From: Heterobilharzia americana
Taxonomy: Eukaryota > Platyhelminthes > Trematoda > Strigeidida > Schistosomatidae
DNA length: 64,000 bases
NCBI GenBank assembly: GCA_944470555.2
Contig: OX104127.1
Coordinates: forward strand, 139,518,786 to 139,582,785
Direction: 5' to 3'
Below are positions 11,275-22,425 of the stretch, piece after piece. Position numbers and translations under genes: made by a program. The notes under the pieces are model-generated. The model saw only the letters and a list, made by a program, of their open reading frames with translations, ran no database searches and was not told where the DNA came from. The first letter of the stretch is position 1; each line of letters opens with the position of its first letter.

Positions 11275-14200
11275 GTCCCTTGGATTCCTAATGGAACATA
11301 GGGCTTCAGTAGCACGTCTCCAGTGTCCTCTGTTCTCTGAAATCTTTTGAACCTGGTCCCACGACAGCCCACAACCTCTCATTTCCTCCTCACACGATCT
11401 CCTCCATATCACCCTCGGACGTCCAACTCGTCGCTTCCCATGGGGATTCCACTCGAGTGACTGGCCTGACGCGTGATGTCCCCAGTCGGCCTTCTCAGTG
11501 TATGCCCAATCCATCTCCACTTCCTTCTGCCTATTTTTTCAGCGATAGGTCCTTGCTCCGTTGGTTCGTCCCCAGAGCTCCTTGTTGCTTATTCTTTCTG
11601 GCCATCTGATCTTCAGTAGCGAGCGTAAGCAGTTGTTGATGAATGTCTGTAGTTTATTGGAAATCCCTTTCGTGACGTGCCAAGTCTCTGAACCATACAG
11701 AAGCACTGACTTGACTGGGTTGGTGTTGAAAATCCGTATCTTGTTCTTTGTGCTGAGTGCAGAAGATCTCCACACTGGTTTCAGGCTAATGAACGCCTGT
11801 GTTGCTGTCTTTCCGATCCTTGCTGGCTTTGACATCCTCGTCTATCCCTCCACCTGTAGTTGAAACAGTGCTTTCTAGATAAGTGAAGGAGGTTACTTCC
11901 TTTAAGTTCCTCCCGTTGATGGTGACTGGTGGTGCGGTATCTTCATCACCTCTGTCTTCTCTATATTCACCTGAAGTCCCGTCTTCGCCACCCTGCCTCT
12001 TCTGCCAACTTGTTAGTTTTCGCCTGTAGATCTTCAAGTTTGTGTGACATCAGACACAAGTCGTCGGCGAAGTCCAGATCTTCTAGGTTCTTTTCCGCAG
12101 TCCAGCATATCGCCCTCCTCTTGCTCCCCATTGTTTACTGCATGATCCAGTTGACCACTATCAGGAATATCATGGGGGATGGTAGGCAGCCTTGTCTTAC
12201 TCCTGTCTTCACTTCAAAATCATCACTGAGCTTTCCATTGTGAATTACATGGCTGGCATTTGCCATCTTCATATAGTTGTTGAATGAGGCGGATAAAGGT
12301 TTGCGGTACTCCGTAGTATTGGAGCAGTTTCCAAATTACTTGTCGGTCAACGCTGTCAAAGGCCTTCTCAAAGTCGATAAAGTTGAGGTGTAGAGTTGAC
12401 TGCCATTCTATGCTCTGTTCTATGATGATGCGAAGCGTTGCAATTTGGTCAACACATGATTTGTACTTCCTGAATCCAGCCAACCTGTTCCGGTCGTAGT
12501 TTTGAATCCAGTGCATCCTTTAGCCTCTCCAAGATGATGCGGCTTAATATTTTACTTGGGGTGGATAGGAGAGTGATTCCGCGCCAGTTCTTGCAAACAC
12601 TGAGGTCTCCCTTCTTTGGCAGTTTGACAAGGTAACCCTTCTTCCAATCGTCCGGTACCTTCTCTTCCTTCCACACCTTCTGCAATAGTGGTGTGAGCAT
12701 GTGTGCTGTTGTCTCTGCGTCTGTTCTCAGTGCTTCTGGCGGTATCCCATCTGGTCCTGCTGCTTTCCCTCATTTCAGTAGCTTTATGGCGTTTAGGACT
12801 ACTATTTTCGTTGGAGGATTTATGTTCATTTGTAGTTCAGCGGCCGGGCTGCAGTTGGTATTTCTGGATGAAGTGCAGGTGGTGGTCTATTCAAGAGCTT
12901 TTTGAAGTGGTCAACCCATCGTTTCCTTTGTTTTTCTTCTTTGGCGATTAGATTTCCTTCATCATCTTTTATTGGTTTCATCTGCGTTGACCTCTTCCCA
13001 GATAGCGACCTGGTTATTTGATACAATGTTGTCAGGTTTCTGTCCCTCCTACCTACAGCCTGTTCTTCTTCACTTGCCAGTGTTTCGTAGAAGTGTGTTT
13101 CGTCTCTCCGTGCACTCTTCCTCACTTCTTTGTCCAGTGTTTTATACATTGTCCACAGTTCCTCTTGTCGTTGTGCATCCTTGCATTGGTTCATCTTCTG
13201 TTTCACCATCCTCCTCTCCCTCATCTATCAGCCTCCATGTATCCATGGAGGTCCATTCCTCATCTTCTTTCTTCTTCCTTCCTAACACGGCTGTGCAGGT
13301 TTCTTTCCACATAGCTTTCAAAGACTTCCAGTGTTCTTCCACACAGGTTTCTTCAGGGGTGTTGCTCGATATCTCGCATTTTGTCTTGATGGCTGCCGTG
13401 AAGATTTCCTCTGTAGTTTCGTCATTCAGCTCAGTTTCTGTTCTGGGTGCTGAACTTGAACTATAACCAGCTTCCTTGAAGGCTTTTAGCTTGATTTGGA
13501 AGGTTCCTTGCACTAGATAGTGAACTGTGTGAACCAACATCTGCTCCTCTTCTTGACCTTGTGTCAAGTAGGCTGGCTGCATCTCCACTTTCTTGAGATT
13601 GAGATGAAGTCGACTTGATTTTTAGTGTGTCCATCTGGTGAAATCCATGTCGCTTTGTGGATATCCTTGTGCTTGAACACACTGCCTCCAATCACCAAAT
13701 CGTTGAATGCACAGAATTCTGCAAACAATTCTCCATTCTCATTCATTTCACCTAGCGCCTCTCTACCCATGGTTAGTTCTCTTCCTGTGTTGTCCCCTCC
13801 CAGTTTGGCATTCATGTCACCCCACCCATTAGAATTTTGATATCGCCAACTGACGTCTTGTCCAGTGTTGATTGAAGTTGTCTGTAAAATTCCTCCTTTT
13901 TCTCTTCATCTGCATTATTTGTAGGTGCATAGCGTAGCATTGTATGATTGTGACCTTCCTTCCTTTTGAGTTGAATCCATCTTGCTGTCATGATCCTGGA
14001 GGAGATTGGTTCCCACTGCATGAGAGTTTTCGATGCTGTTGGGGACATCATGATAGCCACTCCCTCAGTGTGCTCGTGGTTGTCATCTGGGTAACAGTAT
14101 AGGAGTAGATTATTGATTCTCCAGTTGACAGTTTGGAGAGTCCATTCCCATTCCATCTACTTTCGCAAATCCCAAGCACTTCGATGTGATACCGTCTCAT

Positions 14201-14548
14201 CTCGTTTGCAATCTGGGCTGCCTTGCTGGGTTCAACCATGGTGCGGACATTCCATGTCCCCACGTTTACTTTCGCTTCCATCGAGAGAAGAGAAGACACA
14301 TCGGCCAATTGGCTTCCCGAAGGCAGGCTTTCACCAACTGGCGTCATTTTGCCTCTCCGATTCCAGCGGGGAATAAGTTTGTTTTCATTTTTTATATTTT
14401 GTTTGTGCTTTGAAGTTTCTTTAGCGGTTAGATTTGTTTTACGGGGTAGGGTTGCTAGTGGTATGCCCAACCTTTCCGCTTTACCCGGGCTTAGGACTGG
14501 CTAGTAACTAGTGAACTAGTTAACTAGGCGAGGTTTTGATCAATAGTT
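11231..14548 (-). mobile_element. Nearly full-length RTE-like non-LTR retrotransposon (copy A) with target-site duplication
   Basis: The element occupies about 11244-14535 and is flanked by a perfect 13-bp direct repeat TTGATCAATAGTT at 11231-11243 and 14536-14548. Read on the minus strand, an apurinic-type endonuclease comes first (VGTWNVRTM near 14280, CESRWNGNG near 14165, YAPTNNADEEKKEEFY near 13930-13880). A basic linker follows near 13220-12830. Reverse transcriptase comes next, with LPKKGDLSVCKNWRGITLLS near 12630-12570, FIDFEKAFDSVDRQ near 12380-12340 and LDFADDLCLMSH near 12085-12050, where the catalytic F-A-D-D box is intact. A C-terminal region (ETWHVTK, GHHA) follows. The 3' end is a short TTA repeat at 11242-11274 rather than poly(A), as in RTE elements. 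The frame is broken at least eight times, so it cannot move autonomously. Confidence 0.92.
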
Positions 14549-15419
14549 GCGATTTCGCTATTGATTTTGTCTTGGTTTGACCAACAGAAGGTATAGATAC
14601 GTGATTACCCGGTAGTGAAAAGAAAGAATAAGCTAGTGTCTCCGTTTCTTACAATAACACTACAAGAAAATTCTTTGATCTGAATAAAATTTTATTTATG
14701 ATTTTTCACGCTTTCTTTTATTCACACAACCTTAACACCTGAAGACTTTAAGTACTATTCAGAAAATGGCATTTAAACATCCTTGTGTCCAAGCTTGTAA
14801 TGAATTTTAGAGTGCAGATCTATCTGTCTGTTAAACTTGCCTGTCACATATATCTACATTCCTTTGTTCGCTCTGTTAGTCAGTTTTAGATGCAGTAGTG
14901 GTCGATTTAAACTCCGTGATAAACCTTTGACCAATATCTTGTTTAGAATGGAGTTAATTACTTTTTGGGTCTGAAACTTCCTGTCATCAGCTGGTTGGGT
15001 CAAAATGTTCTATCTGTATAAGCGAAACATTCTTCTGCTGCAGCCGCTGCTTCAGTATTCACATCCACCAATTGGATTGGAGATGTCGAAATTGAGAGGT
15101 AAAATAGCGACGAGAAGCTGACGAATTTCTACCTAGAATCCGACTGTACGTGAAATTAATTGATGCTTGCACACCCTAGTGTTAGATTTTCTACGGCTAG
15201 CAGTTTCTAGCACCATTTAGAATCTCTAAAGAAACATCAGTCTCCTCATTGTTGCAGATGGGCTTTGTTGGTACTTACCAACAAGCTGAGAAATTAGATT
15301 TAGGGTTTCTTGCTGACTGACTTTTAAAATCGGACCTTGTGCACCACAACGTTGTATCATTCGGTCTAGAAGTCACAGTAAAAAACTTTGTTGATCGGTT
15401 CCATTCAGCACTTGAGTGC
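14549..15419. other. No recognisable gene or repeat
   Basis: Flank of RTE copy A with no coding-like frame. Confidence 0.4.
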
Positions 15420-15655
15420 CGGTAACCACTTTGGTTGCCATCCAATGTAATTATGCACATACACGAAGCCAACTCAACAAACTTGTGGTTATTCTTGTAG
15501 TAGGCAACGAACCACGCTTATTGCATGAGGGTCAATGATACTACTTGGCTGTGCAAACTTCGGTAGGTGGAGCTGGATTCGAACCCATGGTCAGTCGGTT
15601 GAAAATCAGGTGCCTAGACCAATAAGCCATTACTCCACTGCATGTTCTCTGTATG
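15420..15655 (-). repeat. tRNA-headed SINE, family 4
   Basis: On the minus strand, AATGGCTTATTGGTCTAGG (near 15632-15614) gives an A box and CATGGGTTCGAATCCAGC (near 15586-15569) a close-to-consensus B box. It continues with CTCCACCTACCGA and a tail containing GTATCATTGACCCTC. A + strand copy with the same order of blocks lies at 19.3 kb. I found no hammerhead core in this family. Confidence 0.6.
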
Positions 15656-16735
15656 TTCAACAAAAGCCTAAGTACAAACGTGTAAAACAGCACTATCTGG
15701 GTGTTAGCTGTGTCCTACTGTCAACACAAAATGATAACACTGAATATGTTTTAGTTAGGAAGTCCTTCATTATGACAGCAGTTTTCCATTAGTTCCCTAA
15801 GACTGATTTGAAAACAATTCTTATTTAAAGTCTATAGTGACTAGCAGAATAAATGTAACAAATGAAAGTTTCAGTTCATATCATTCAGTTGGTGAGTAAC
15901 ACTTTATGTCACAAATACTCTTAACATTTTTAGTAGTAATCTCATCCTCTGAACGTTTGTAAACTAATTCTATTTTAGTTATCCTATGGTTTAAACTTCA
16001 GTTTATTTTTGACAAACTTGTCTAAACTTGTAATAATTGTTCGCAACACAAGTTAAACGCTGTAGTTTACTAGTTGCTGAGAATTCTGTATTATACATAA
16101 ACTTATGGTTAGGAATAAAGAAAACATACTATTATTATTACTATTGTTATTATTATGGTAATTATTATAGTTGGTTGGGTGAATGTGGCTTGGCTCTCAG
16201 AAAAATTCAGAACAAACAAATGTATTGTTATGCATTTTGATGTTTTTCATTCGTATAATTTCTGTTGCATGTTTCTAGTATCTTTTTGTTTCATGGCAAG
16301 TATTTTGTTAATTTTTTTAAAACTGACAGAAAACAGCAGCCAAATTTTAAACCAAAAACTGTAGGTGGATCATCTAATTGATATTTTTTACTCAGTTTCT
16401 TGTTGTTCCAAATAACCATTAGGAAATTTGGTTTCAAGTCTTTTGCAATATAGATTAGAAGATGGAAAACAGGAAGCATTTGGAGGCTATCATAAATATC
16501 GGTAGCCTGGTGATATGAGAGGATTTTTATTTGATAAATGAAACGTTTATAAAATGAAGAGTCCACTGAATATCTCATTTACGTAATATTATATGGTTTG
16601 GGGTCTATGCTGATTTTATTTTTTAACGTAGTACTCATCACCAGTGAAGCAGTGGAGCAGATGCCAACTAAAGACCCTAATGAACAATCACACTACATCA
16701 CGAATTTAAAGAAATAGGAAACTGTAAACCACTGA
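15656..16735. other. AT-rich spacer with a small TTA/TAT microsatellite
   Basis: An imperfect TTA-type run lies near 16128-16170. The open frames at 16037-16364 and 16578-16291 are low-complexity or lack splice context and are not called as genes. Confidence 0.45.
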
Positions 16736-16935
16736 ACTCCGACCCATTGGTTGAATGGTTAACGCGTTTGCCGTGAAATCTAAGTGTCCTGAGTTCAATG
16801 CCTGGTGGGGTCACAGAAGTGTACTGTTGAGGACCCCCATTTTATGAAGAAACAGCTGTTCAGTGCTTTCAGGTTCACAATGGTCTTTCAACTGATGTCA
16901 GTCCATGATGAATAATACCTCAATATTAATATATC
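16736..16935 (+). repeat. tRNA-headed SINE, family 3, with degenerate hammerhead
   Basis: The head runs CCGACCCATTGGTTGAATGG then TTAACGCG, with a B-box-like GAGTTCAATGCC near 16790. The ribozyme part follows as TACTGTTGAGGAC, GAAGAAACAGC and TGTTCAGTGC. The first core residue is U instead of C, the stem II pairing is lost, and the cleavage triplet is GUU. It ends with the family 3 tail TGATGTCAGTCCATGATGAA. Confidence 0.7.
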
Positions 16936-18182
16936 TCACCTTGATCTATTTCAAATTACTCTCTCTTTAACCTGATTAGTTTCGTTGTTTCTTCACCATA
17001 ATAAAGAGGTGAACGACAATTAAACCCTGCTGATAGAACAAAATAATGTTTGTATGGAATGGATGCATCTGAAATATCACTGACTTTCAACTGATTCTAA
17101 TCTTGCTCTTCCGATAACGTTTAATTGAAGAGGATATTGTAAGGCTTAATGACAATGAAACTAACATTGATTAGTTTTCCTGGGTCATCGACTATTGCAC
17201 AACTTTGTAACATAAAAATTGTGTTCGAAAGGAATCCGTTATAACTGTAGCTTTACCGTGGGAACTTTTTTTTTCCCCTGATGGTTTGCTTTTTTTTCTC
17301 GTTTTCCATTGTCCCGTAGTTTATTTTCTAATCGCTTGTTTGTTTTCATGAATTCACCCGTGAACTAAATTGTGGTGTTTCCCACCGATTTCATCTAACT
17401 GTTCAATGGGTGTGTGAATCCCAAATTTGTTTCACTATTATTTGGGTAGAAAATTTCCTCGTCAAGAAATTGGCAAGTTTTGATTCTGTTTACATTCATT
17501 TTATGCAATACTCAAAGCATATTACTGATTCTATAGTGGAAAAATTGCCCATATATTCTAGGGTGTTTGTAGATGGAGAAGAATCATGATATAAAAGGAA
17601 TTCAGCTCATTCTATTATTGATACTGCGTAATACTTGAAGGAGAAATGAAAATCTGGGTCGCGAGAAGGCTTGGCTGGCCAACCACTGCGAATACGATAA
17701 ACGGATAGCTACGCTCCACAAACTCATACGAAACTTGGGCAAAACTCTTGGCAGCTGAATTAAAATATAGATGCGATCAGTAGGTAGATCTGGTAACCCA
17801 GAGCAGAGCTGAGCACCGGGTCGACTACGTGCATGCAACTAGTTCCAACCCTAGCGTGGCTTAGATTTCCATTTTACCTGCAATCATCGCCCAATATCAA
17901 TAATGCAAATCGTTCAAACTGCAGCTATCTCAATCAGATTTCAGTCTGTTCATCAAATAATTTGGTCGCTATCAGTACTCCTCTGTTATTCAAAAATCTG
18001 TGTAATCTGAACATAAACTATTGACATTCAGTAAGAAAAGTGACCTGGTGTTCCCTCGGTTATTCAAGACTGTCTTACTCAGCACCGAAGTCAGAAACTA
18101 AACTATTATGTTATTGCAGCCCCTACTGGCATCCTGTAAGAGTGGATTAAATACGGGGATTGGTCAACAATGAGTAACCAAT
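16936..18182. other. No recognisable gene
   Basis: Upstream of the CAP-Gly gene start. The slightly less AT-rich part at 17600-17850 has two opposed short frames but no known motif. Untranslated first exons or the promoter of the gene could lie here, but I cannot point to one. Confidence 0.35.
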
Positions 18183-18394
18183 GCAGCTGTCTAGACCTTA
18201 GTGACTAGCACTGATCGAAGTCTGTTGATCAAGTTCGCAATGTGGTCAGTCAAGGTTTCTCGGGGTTCACTCACACCATCGAGCGCCTAAATACAATGTC
18301 ATACAGTGATACGTCACTTCGTTTAGGGGGTCACCACGCAGAACTTGACCCACAGACTTTGATCAGTTCTATGCACTCAGGACTAGACAGCTGC
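18183..18394. repeat. Imperfect inverted repeat, two 54-nt arms
   Basis: 18183-18236 (GCAGCTGTCTAG...CAAGTTC) is the reverse complement of 18341-18394 (GAACTTGACC...CTAGACAGCTGC) with roughly four in five positions matching, around a 104-nt spacer. No tRNA-like head was recognised, so the family is unclear. It sits about 200 bp upstream of the first coding exon of the CAP-Gly gene. Confidence 0.65.
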
Positions 18395-18595
18395 ATTATT
18401 GACCCTCTGGCAACCAATTCGTATGATCATGTGTTTGTTTCCAGTTGTTCCTCTATTTAAAATGGTTAACGATTTCATGTTAATTTGTTTGTTGAATATT
18501 TTACACAGTGAAACAGTATTATTTTCTAGTTGGCATTTTGAACAAAATTTATTGTTCATATTCTTTCAATAATAATCTTTTCCTTTCTCCCTCAG

Positions 18596-18965
18596 AATAC
18601 CTAGAAAAAAGTATACCCATGAGTAATGAATAAAACCCATTTAAATTCAACTATTCAACCAAGTACTTCAACGATAGACAATACTCCTTTGAATACAACG
18701 ACAAAAGTTCGTTTTGTGCCAAATTCATTGAAAGATCATTTATCAACTGATGAATCTGTATCGCCGTCGTTGTCTAAAGTTAATTCAAATAATCTATGCG
18801 ATACATCATCATCAACTGGAGACTATTCAACATCATCAGATGTTAGTAACTGCCTCAGTTTAAAAAATTTCACCATCGGTGACAGAGTATATTTGAATAA
18901 GACAAAACAACGGGGTACAATCGCTTATATAGGTCCAACACACTTTTCTGCTGAAGATCTTGTTG
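18596..18965 (+). CDS. CAP-Gly protein, exon A: start codon, N-terminus and first half of the CAP-Gly domain
   Basis: A pyrimidine-rich acceptor ending CTCAG at 18595 opens the exon, giving 30 nt of 5' untranslated sequence. Translation starts at ATG 18626, because an in-frame TGA at 18620-18622 lies immediately upstream. Residues 1-80 are Ser/Thr/Asn-rich and probably disordered. The CAP-Gly fold starts about residue 82 (FTIGDRVYL) and continues through GTIAYIGPTHFSAEDLV. The exon ends on the first base of Gly114 at a strong donor GTAAGT (18966), and the codon is completed at 35524. CAP-Gly domains bind the acidic EEY/F tails of alpha-tubulin and EB proteins, so a role at microtubule plus ends or in cargo linking is inferred. 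The match is closest to the CLIP-170/CLIP-190 type, but another CAP-Gly protein is possible. Confidence 0.87.
18619..18633 (+). promoter_or_regulatory. Overlapping upstream mini-ORF at the CAP-Gly start
   Basis: An ATG at 18619 encodes only M-S-N-E before TAA at 18631-18633, and it overlaps the main ATG at 18626 in another frame. Such an overlapping upstream ORF could lower initiation at the main start. It would matter only if the transcript really begins upstream of this exon. Confidence 0.4.
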
Positions 18966-19309
18966 GTAAGTTGGTATGTTTTCCACTAGTATTATGCTTA
19001 TTCTTTGTATTTGCACACATGTGTGGATATGCTGCTACGTTTTATTTTGATGCAAAATTCCGGCTTACACTGAAATTAAAAGCTTGATCTAATATTCTAG
19101 CAGTATGCTAACATCATTACCACATATCGTTCATTTTATACGACTGGTATTTCCTGTTTGTTTGAATAAAGTATGCCACATTTTGTGTACACGTGTCTTA
19201 ATCTGCAAACAGAGTTTGAAATTCCACTTTCATCTCATTAAATTGAACAGATAATAAATCTCACTCATTAGATGGTTGGAAGGTAACGAAGGGATGTTAT
19301 GTGCGCGCT

Positions 19310-19490
19310 ACGGAGTTGTGGCTCATTGATTTAGGGAATTAATTTCAAACTAGTTGGTCATAGATCTGAACACTGCTTCACCTACCGAGGTTTGAGCAGC
19401 CAGTATCATTATCCCTCACACACTAAGTGTGGATTACTGCCTATCACACTAATGTGCGCAAGGCAACTGAGTGGAATTTTGCACCCACTT
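19310..19490 (+). repeat. tRNA-headed SINE, family 4
   Basis: GTGGCTCATTGATTTAGGG near 19328 corresponds to the A-box part and TAGTTGGTCATAGATCTG to the degenerate B-box part. The sequence GCTTCACCTACCGAGG and the tail with AGTATCATTATCCCTC align in order with the reverse complement of the copy at 15.5 kb. The B box has decayed. Confidence 0.5.
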
Positions 19491-20225
19491 TTTGATCATA
19501 TACTCGCTTAATTTTGGAATTCAGAAAAGATAAATATCATGATCAGAGAATATCTTAAAGTATCCACTAACTCATGCTAATTACAAGTGATTTGAACCAA
19601 AAAAAAACTAAATCAGCACTACGGACTCAAGAGTTATAGTGGTTCACCTCCTGTTAAAAATTGTGTTAAAATATTAGGAAATCATATTCAGTTATTTTTA
19701 TGAATTTTACTCTTTCAGGGTGCTTCGTCTAGCTTATTTCTTTTAGAATATTGCAGGTGTTTTAGTAAACATATCTGTATTAAAGATAAAGTGATTGTCA
19801 TTTTTGTGGTTTATGCTATCATCTAACACCTTGCAGAGTAGGCAATTTTTTATTTGAGTGCAAGTAAACACTCAAAATCGATAAAACATAACACCTTCAG
19901 ATTATGTTTTTTGTTGAGTTTCATAATGAATACTCAAAAGTAAGAATCCTTGAACTTATTTTAACTTATTGTTGATATTCACCAGCCATGGGCTATCTTA
20001 GTGGCATAAATGTTTCTTCTGCTACAATGATTGAGGTTATATCTGGTGATTGAATTCAGTATAAAATCTTGGTCTAAAAAGTCTTGCTGAAGCTCCTAAC
20101 CAACTAACTAGCCAATCCAAAGAACTATTTTCACTGAAAACCACTTATTTGACCTTCTGACAACAGTGGGGAAATAACTGGTAAAATTCAATCCACACTG
20201 ATATCATTCAGCTGTAGTAGTTCAG

Positions 20226-20228
<3 letters not shown>
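19491..20228. other. Intronic spacer
   Basis: AT-rich intron sequence. A possible short remnant with CTAACCAACTAACTAGCC near 20095 could be a SINE tail but is too short to assign. Confidence 0.35.

Positions 20229-20264
<36 letters not shown>
20229..20264. repeat. (AT)18 microsatellite
   Basis: An uninterrupted AT dinucleotide run. Confidence 0.95.
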
Positions 20265-20266
<2 letters not shown>

Positions 20267-20490
20267 TAAAGCAATCTAGAAAATATTTTTGTTGGTGTAC
20301 ACAAAGCTGCTTAAAGTAAAGTTGGTCTATCGGCTATCTTCATAGCTCTAAAAGAAACTTATCAATAATAAAATAATAAAGCTGAATTATTTTTTAAAAA
20401 TCATGATAAAATCCAGTAGCTACAATAGTCTACTTGATAGCGAGTAATGAAATCCAGTGGGAACTACATCACTTATTGGAGTACAGCTAC

Positions 20491-20535
20491 ATTCAGCTGA
20501 CAAACCCGAAATAGGATGAAACACGCATCCTGGAT
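20491..20535 (+). ncRNA. Degenerate Smα-type hammerhead ribozyme
   Basis: Stem I AUUCAG/CUGGAU pairs with one wobble. The core reads CUGACAA at 20497-20503, so the catalytic G of CUGANGA is an A, and GAAAC lies at 20518-20522. The cleavage triplet is AUC. The flanks AGCTAC before and TGGATTCCACTGTTAGCC after match the schistosome Smα ribozyme region. Loss of the catalytic G predicts no self-cleavage. Confidence 0.7.
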
Positions 20536-20942
20536 TCCACTGTTAGCCGTCAAATAGACTACAATATAATGAACATTCATGCAATACTGAGGCATACACA
20601 CACGACCCCATTTGCTAACAGAGGTTGATTAGTCTGACACAGTATAGCAACGCAAAATTACCAGTATCAGTCAAGCAAGCAACCTGTATCTATAGCCTAA
20701 CTAAAAGGAAGGTTAGATATGAATTCGCTTCTAATCAGTCATGCATCAGAGACAACGTACTGAATTTAATTAACCTTAGTAATTTGTCACTACTCACTAA
20801 TCGATATCCTGTTTAAGCATTTAGCGTCTACTAGAAGTTGTCACTGAGTTTTTCAAGCATGAAAATTCATGGAGATACTGTTCATTGATAAAATTACTTT
20901 ACGATTATCCTTTAGTGGGTCTATTCTAGAAATATGAGAGTT

Positions 20943-21032
<90 letters not shown>
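20943..21032. repeat. (TAC)30 microsatellite
   Basis: An uninterrupted 90-bp trinucleotide run inside the first recognised intron of the CAP-Gly gene. The open frame across it is a poly-tyrosine artefact. Confidence 0.97.
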
Positions 21033-22245
21033 CGTTTAGCAATTAAAGCAATACATACTTTTTCTCGACCAGTACAAAGCGTCAACTCAGTGAGATCTAA
21101 ACTTTGGTGTCGGTTATTCTCAGCAGGCCAATGATGAACACCACTGACTCAGTGTGTATAAAATCACGAATAGTCTACCTATGAGGGCGGTCCTATGAAC
21201 CTCGGCTACTACGTTTTATAATCTTTACACCGCCTTCGCTCCCAGACAATGTTACTTGTACCACAAAAATTATTACGAATTCTTCAGGAACTCAATGATG
21301 AGTCAACAATACAAATATATCTATTAGAATGGAAAGGTGGTGCATTCATCCCAACTGACCAACACTTTTGTAGTCATAATTCCTCTGAAATAAAATTTTA
21401 ACTCGACCGGAATAATATAAGGCTAAATGGTCATAATTAGTAACTGTTTTAAAAAATAAACGAAATAGCTTCTTTATATCCTTTAGCGTGCAAAGCAGTT
21501 CCGTCGTGTATTGGAGGGGGAAGGGGCGGGTAAAAACCATTGAATCGATTACCTTGCATAAATTGAGGTTGTTGTAGCTTAGGCGTGTTCCACTTTTCGA
21601 AGTGTATCTTGGATACAGAAATAGTAAATATGTGTTCTCCTTTCACCTTCGTCTAAAAGAAATAAATTAGGAGACAATTTTTGATACAATAAAAGTGTTT
21701 TTATACATTTATGCTTTTCAATATCTTTGATTAATTAGGCCTTCAAAGATTTGAGAATTCAATACGTTAAGTAAAGGGGCGTAAACAGTACATGTGTGTA
21801 AGCGTGAGATTCCTTTGAAAAAAGGATAGTTAAGTGACTATGTGCAGTTGACATGAGCCTATTGTTGACCAAAGTAGTATATAGATAACGCCTCAAGATA
21901 TAAAATTTCATAATACAGGTTACAACATCAATCAATTAGTTTCACAGATGTACTGACTAATGAAGATGAAATATATCCATGGCTTTGATACCACTCAGTC
22001 ACTGCTATGAGATATGGTGCATTAGATTTTCAGCTCACTTGTCCTAAATACTACACTTTTTAACTTTATTAATCATTTCCGACTAGAAATGACAAGCTGA
22101 ACAAAATATTGGTTACTGTTCGATAACTAATTTTAATAGAGTAGGACATAACAGAAGACTGGCTCAGGCGGTCAAGTTCTTCTTTTGAGACGGTGAGTAT
22201 TTTATTCCTGTAAACTGCTATTTCAAGAAAACATTGTAAACGTTA
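21033..22245. other. Intronic spacer
   Basis: No exon-like or repeat-like signal beyond short chance frames on the minus strand at 21346-21646. Confidence 0.4.
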
Positions 22246-22425
22246 GTCGGCTGAAGGCGGTCGGCAGGAGGCTTTGCTCAACCAACGTTTCGTGCTTTTT
22301 GGCACTCATCAGCAAAGGGTATCTGCAGCCTTCAAAGAAGTGATGCCTCGCCTAAGATTCAAACCTGCGTTACCCAGTGTTGAAGTCAGGGACGTTACCA
22401 CTGAGCTATTCGGGAAGCGATGGTG
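22246..22425 (-). repeat. tRNA-headed SINE, family 2, with hammerhead-like core
   Basis: On the minus strand the head has a near-perfect A box (CGAATAGCTCAGTGGTAAC, about 22416-22398) and a B box GCAGGTTTGAATC. It is followed by the ribozyme part and the tail CCTCCTGCCGACCGCC. This is the best preserved head of family 2 in the window and could still attract RNA polymerase III. Confidence 0.75.
22270..22320 (-). ncRNA. Hammerhead ribozyme-like motif (SINE family 2)
   Basis: On the minus strand CTGATGA (22312-22306) is followed by a perfect stem II GUGC/GCAC and then GAAAC (22291-22287). CUUUG just before the core can pair with CAAAG downstream to give stem I. The expected ACCUAGGUC stem III and cleavage triplet of sister copies has mutated to ACGUUGGUU, so a clean cleavage site is missing. 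Confidence 0.5.

Noticed and set aside
12972..13466. 164-codon + strand open frame
   Set aside because: It is antisense to the RTE copy A linker region, whose minus-strand protein matches the family; the + frame is a shadow.
20934..21134. Open frame with a long poly-tyrosine run
   Set aside because: It is the (TAC)30 microsatellite read in one frame.
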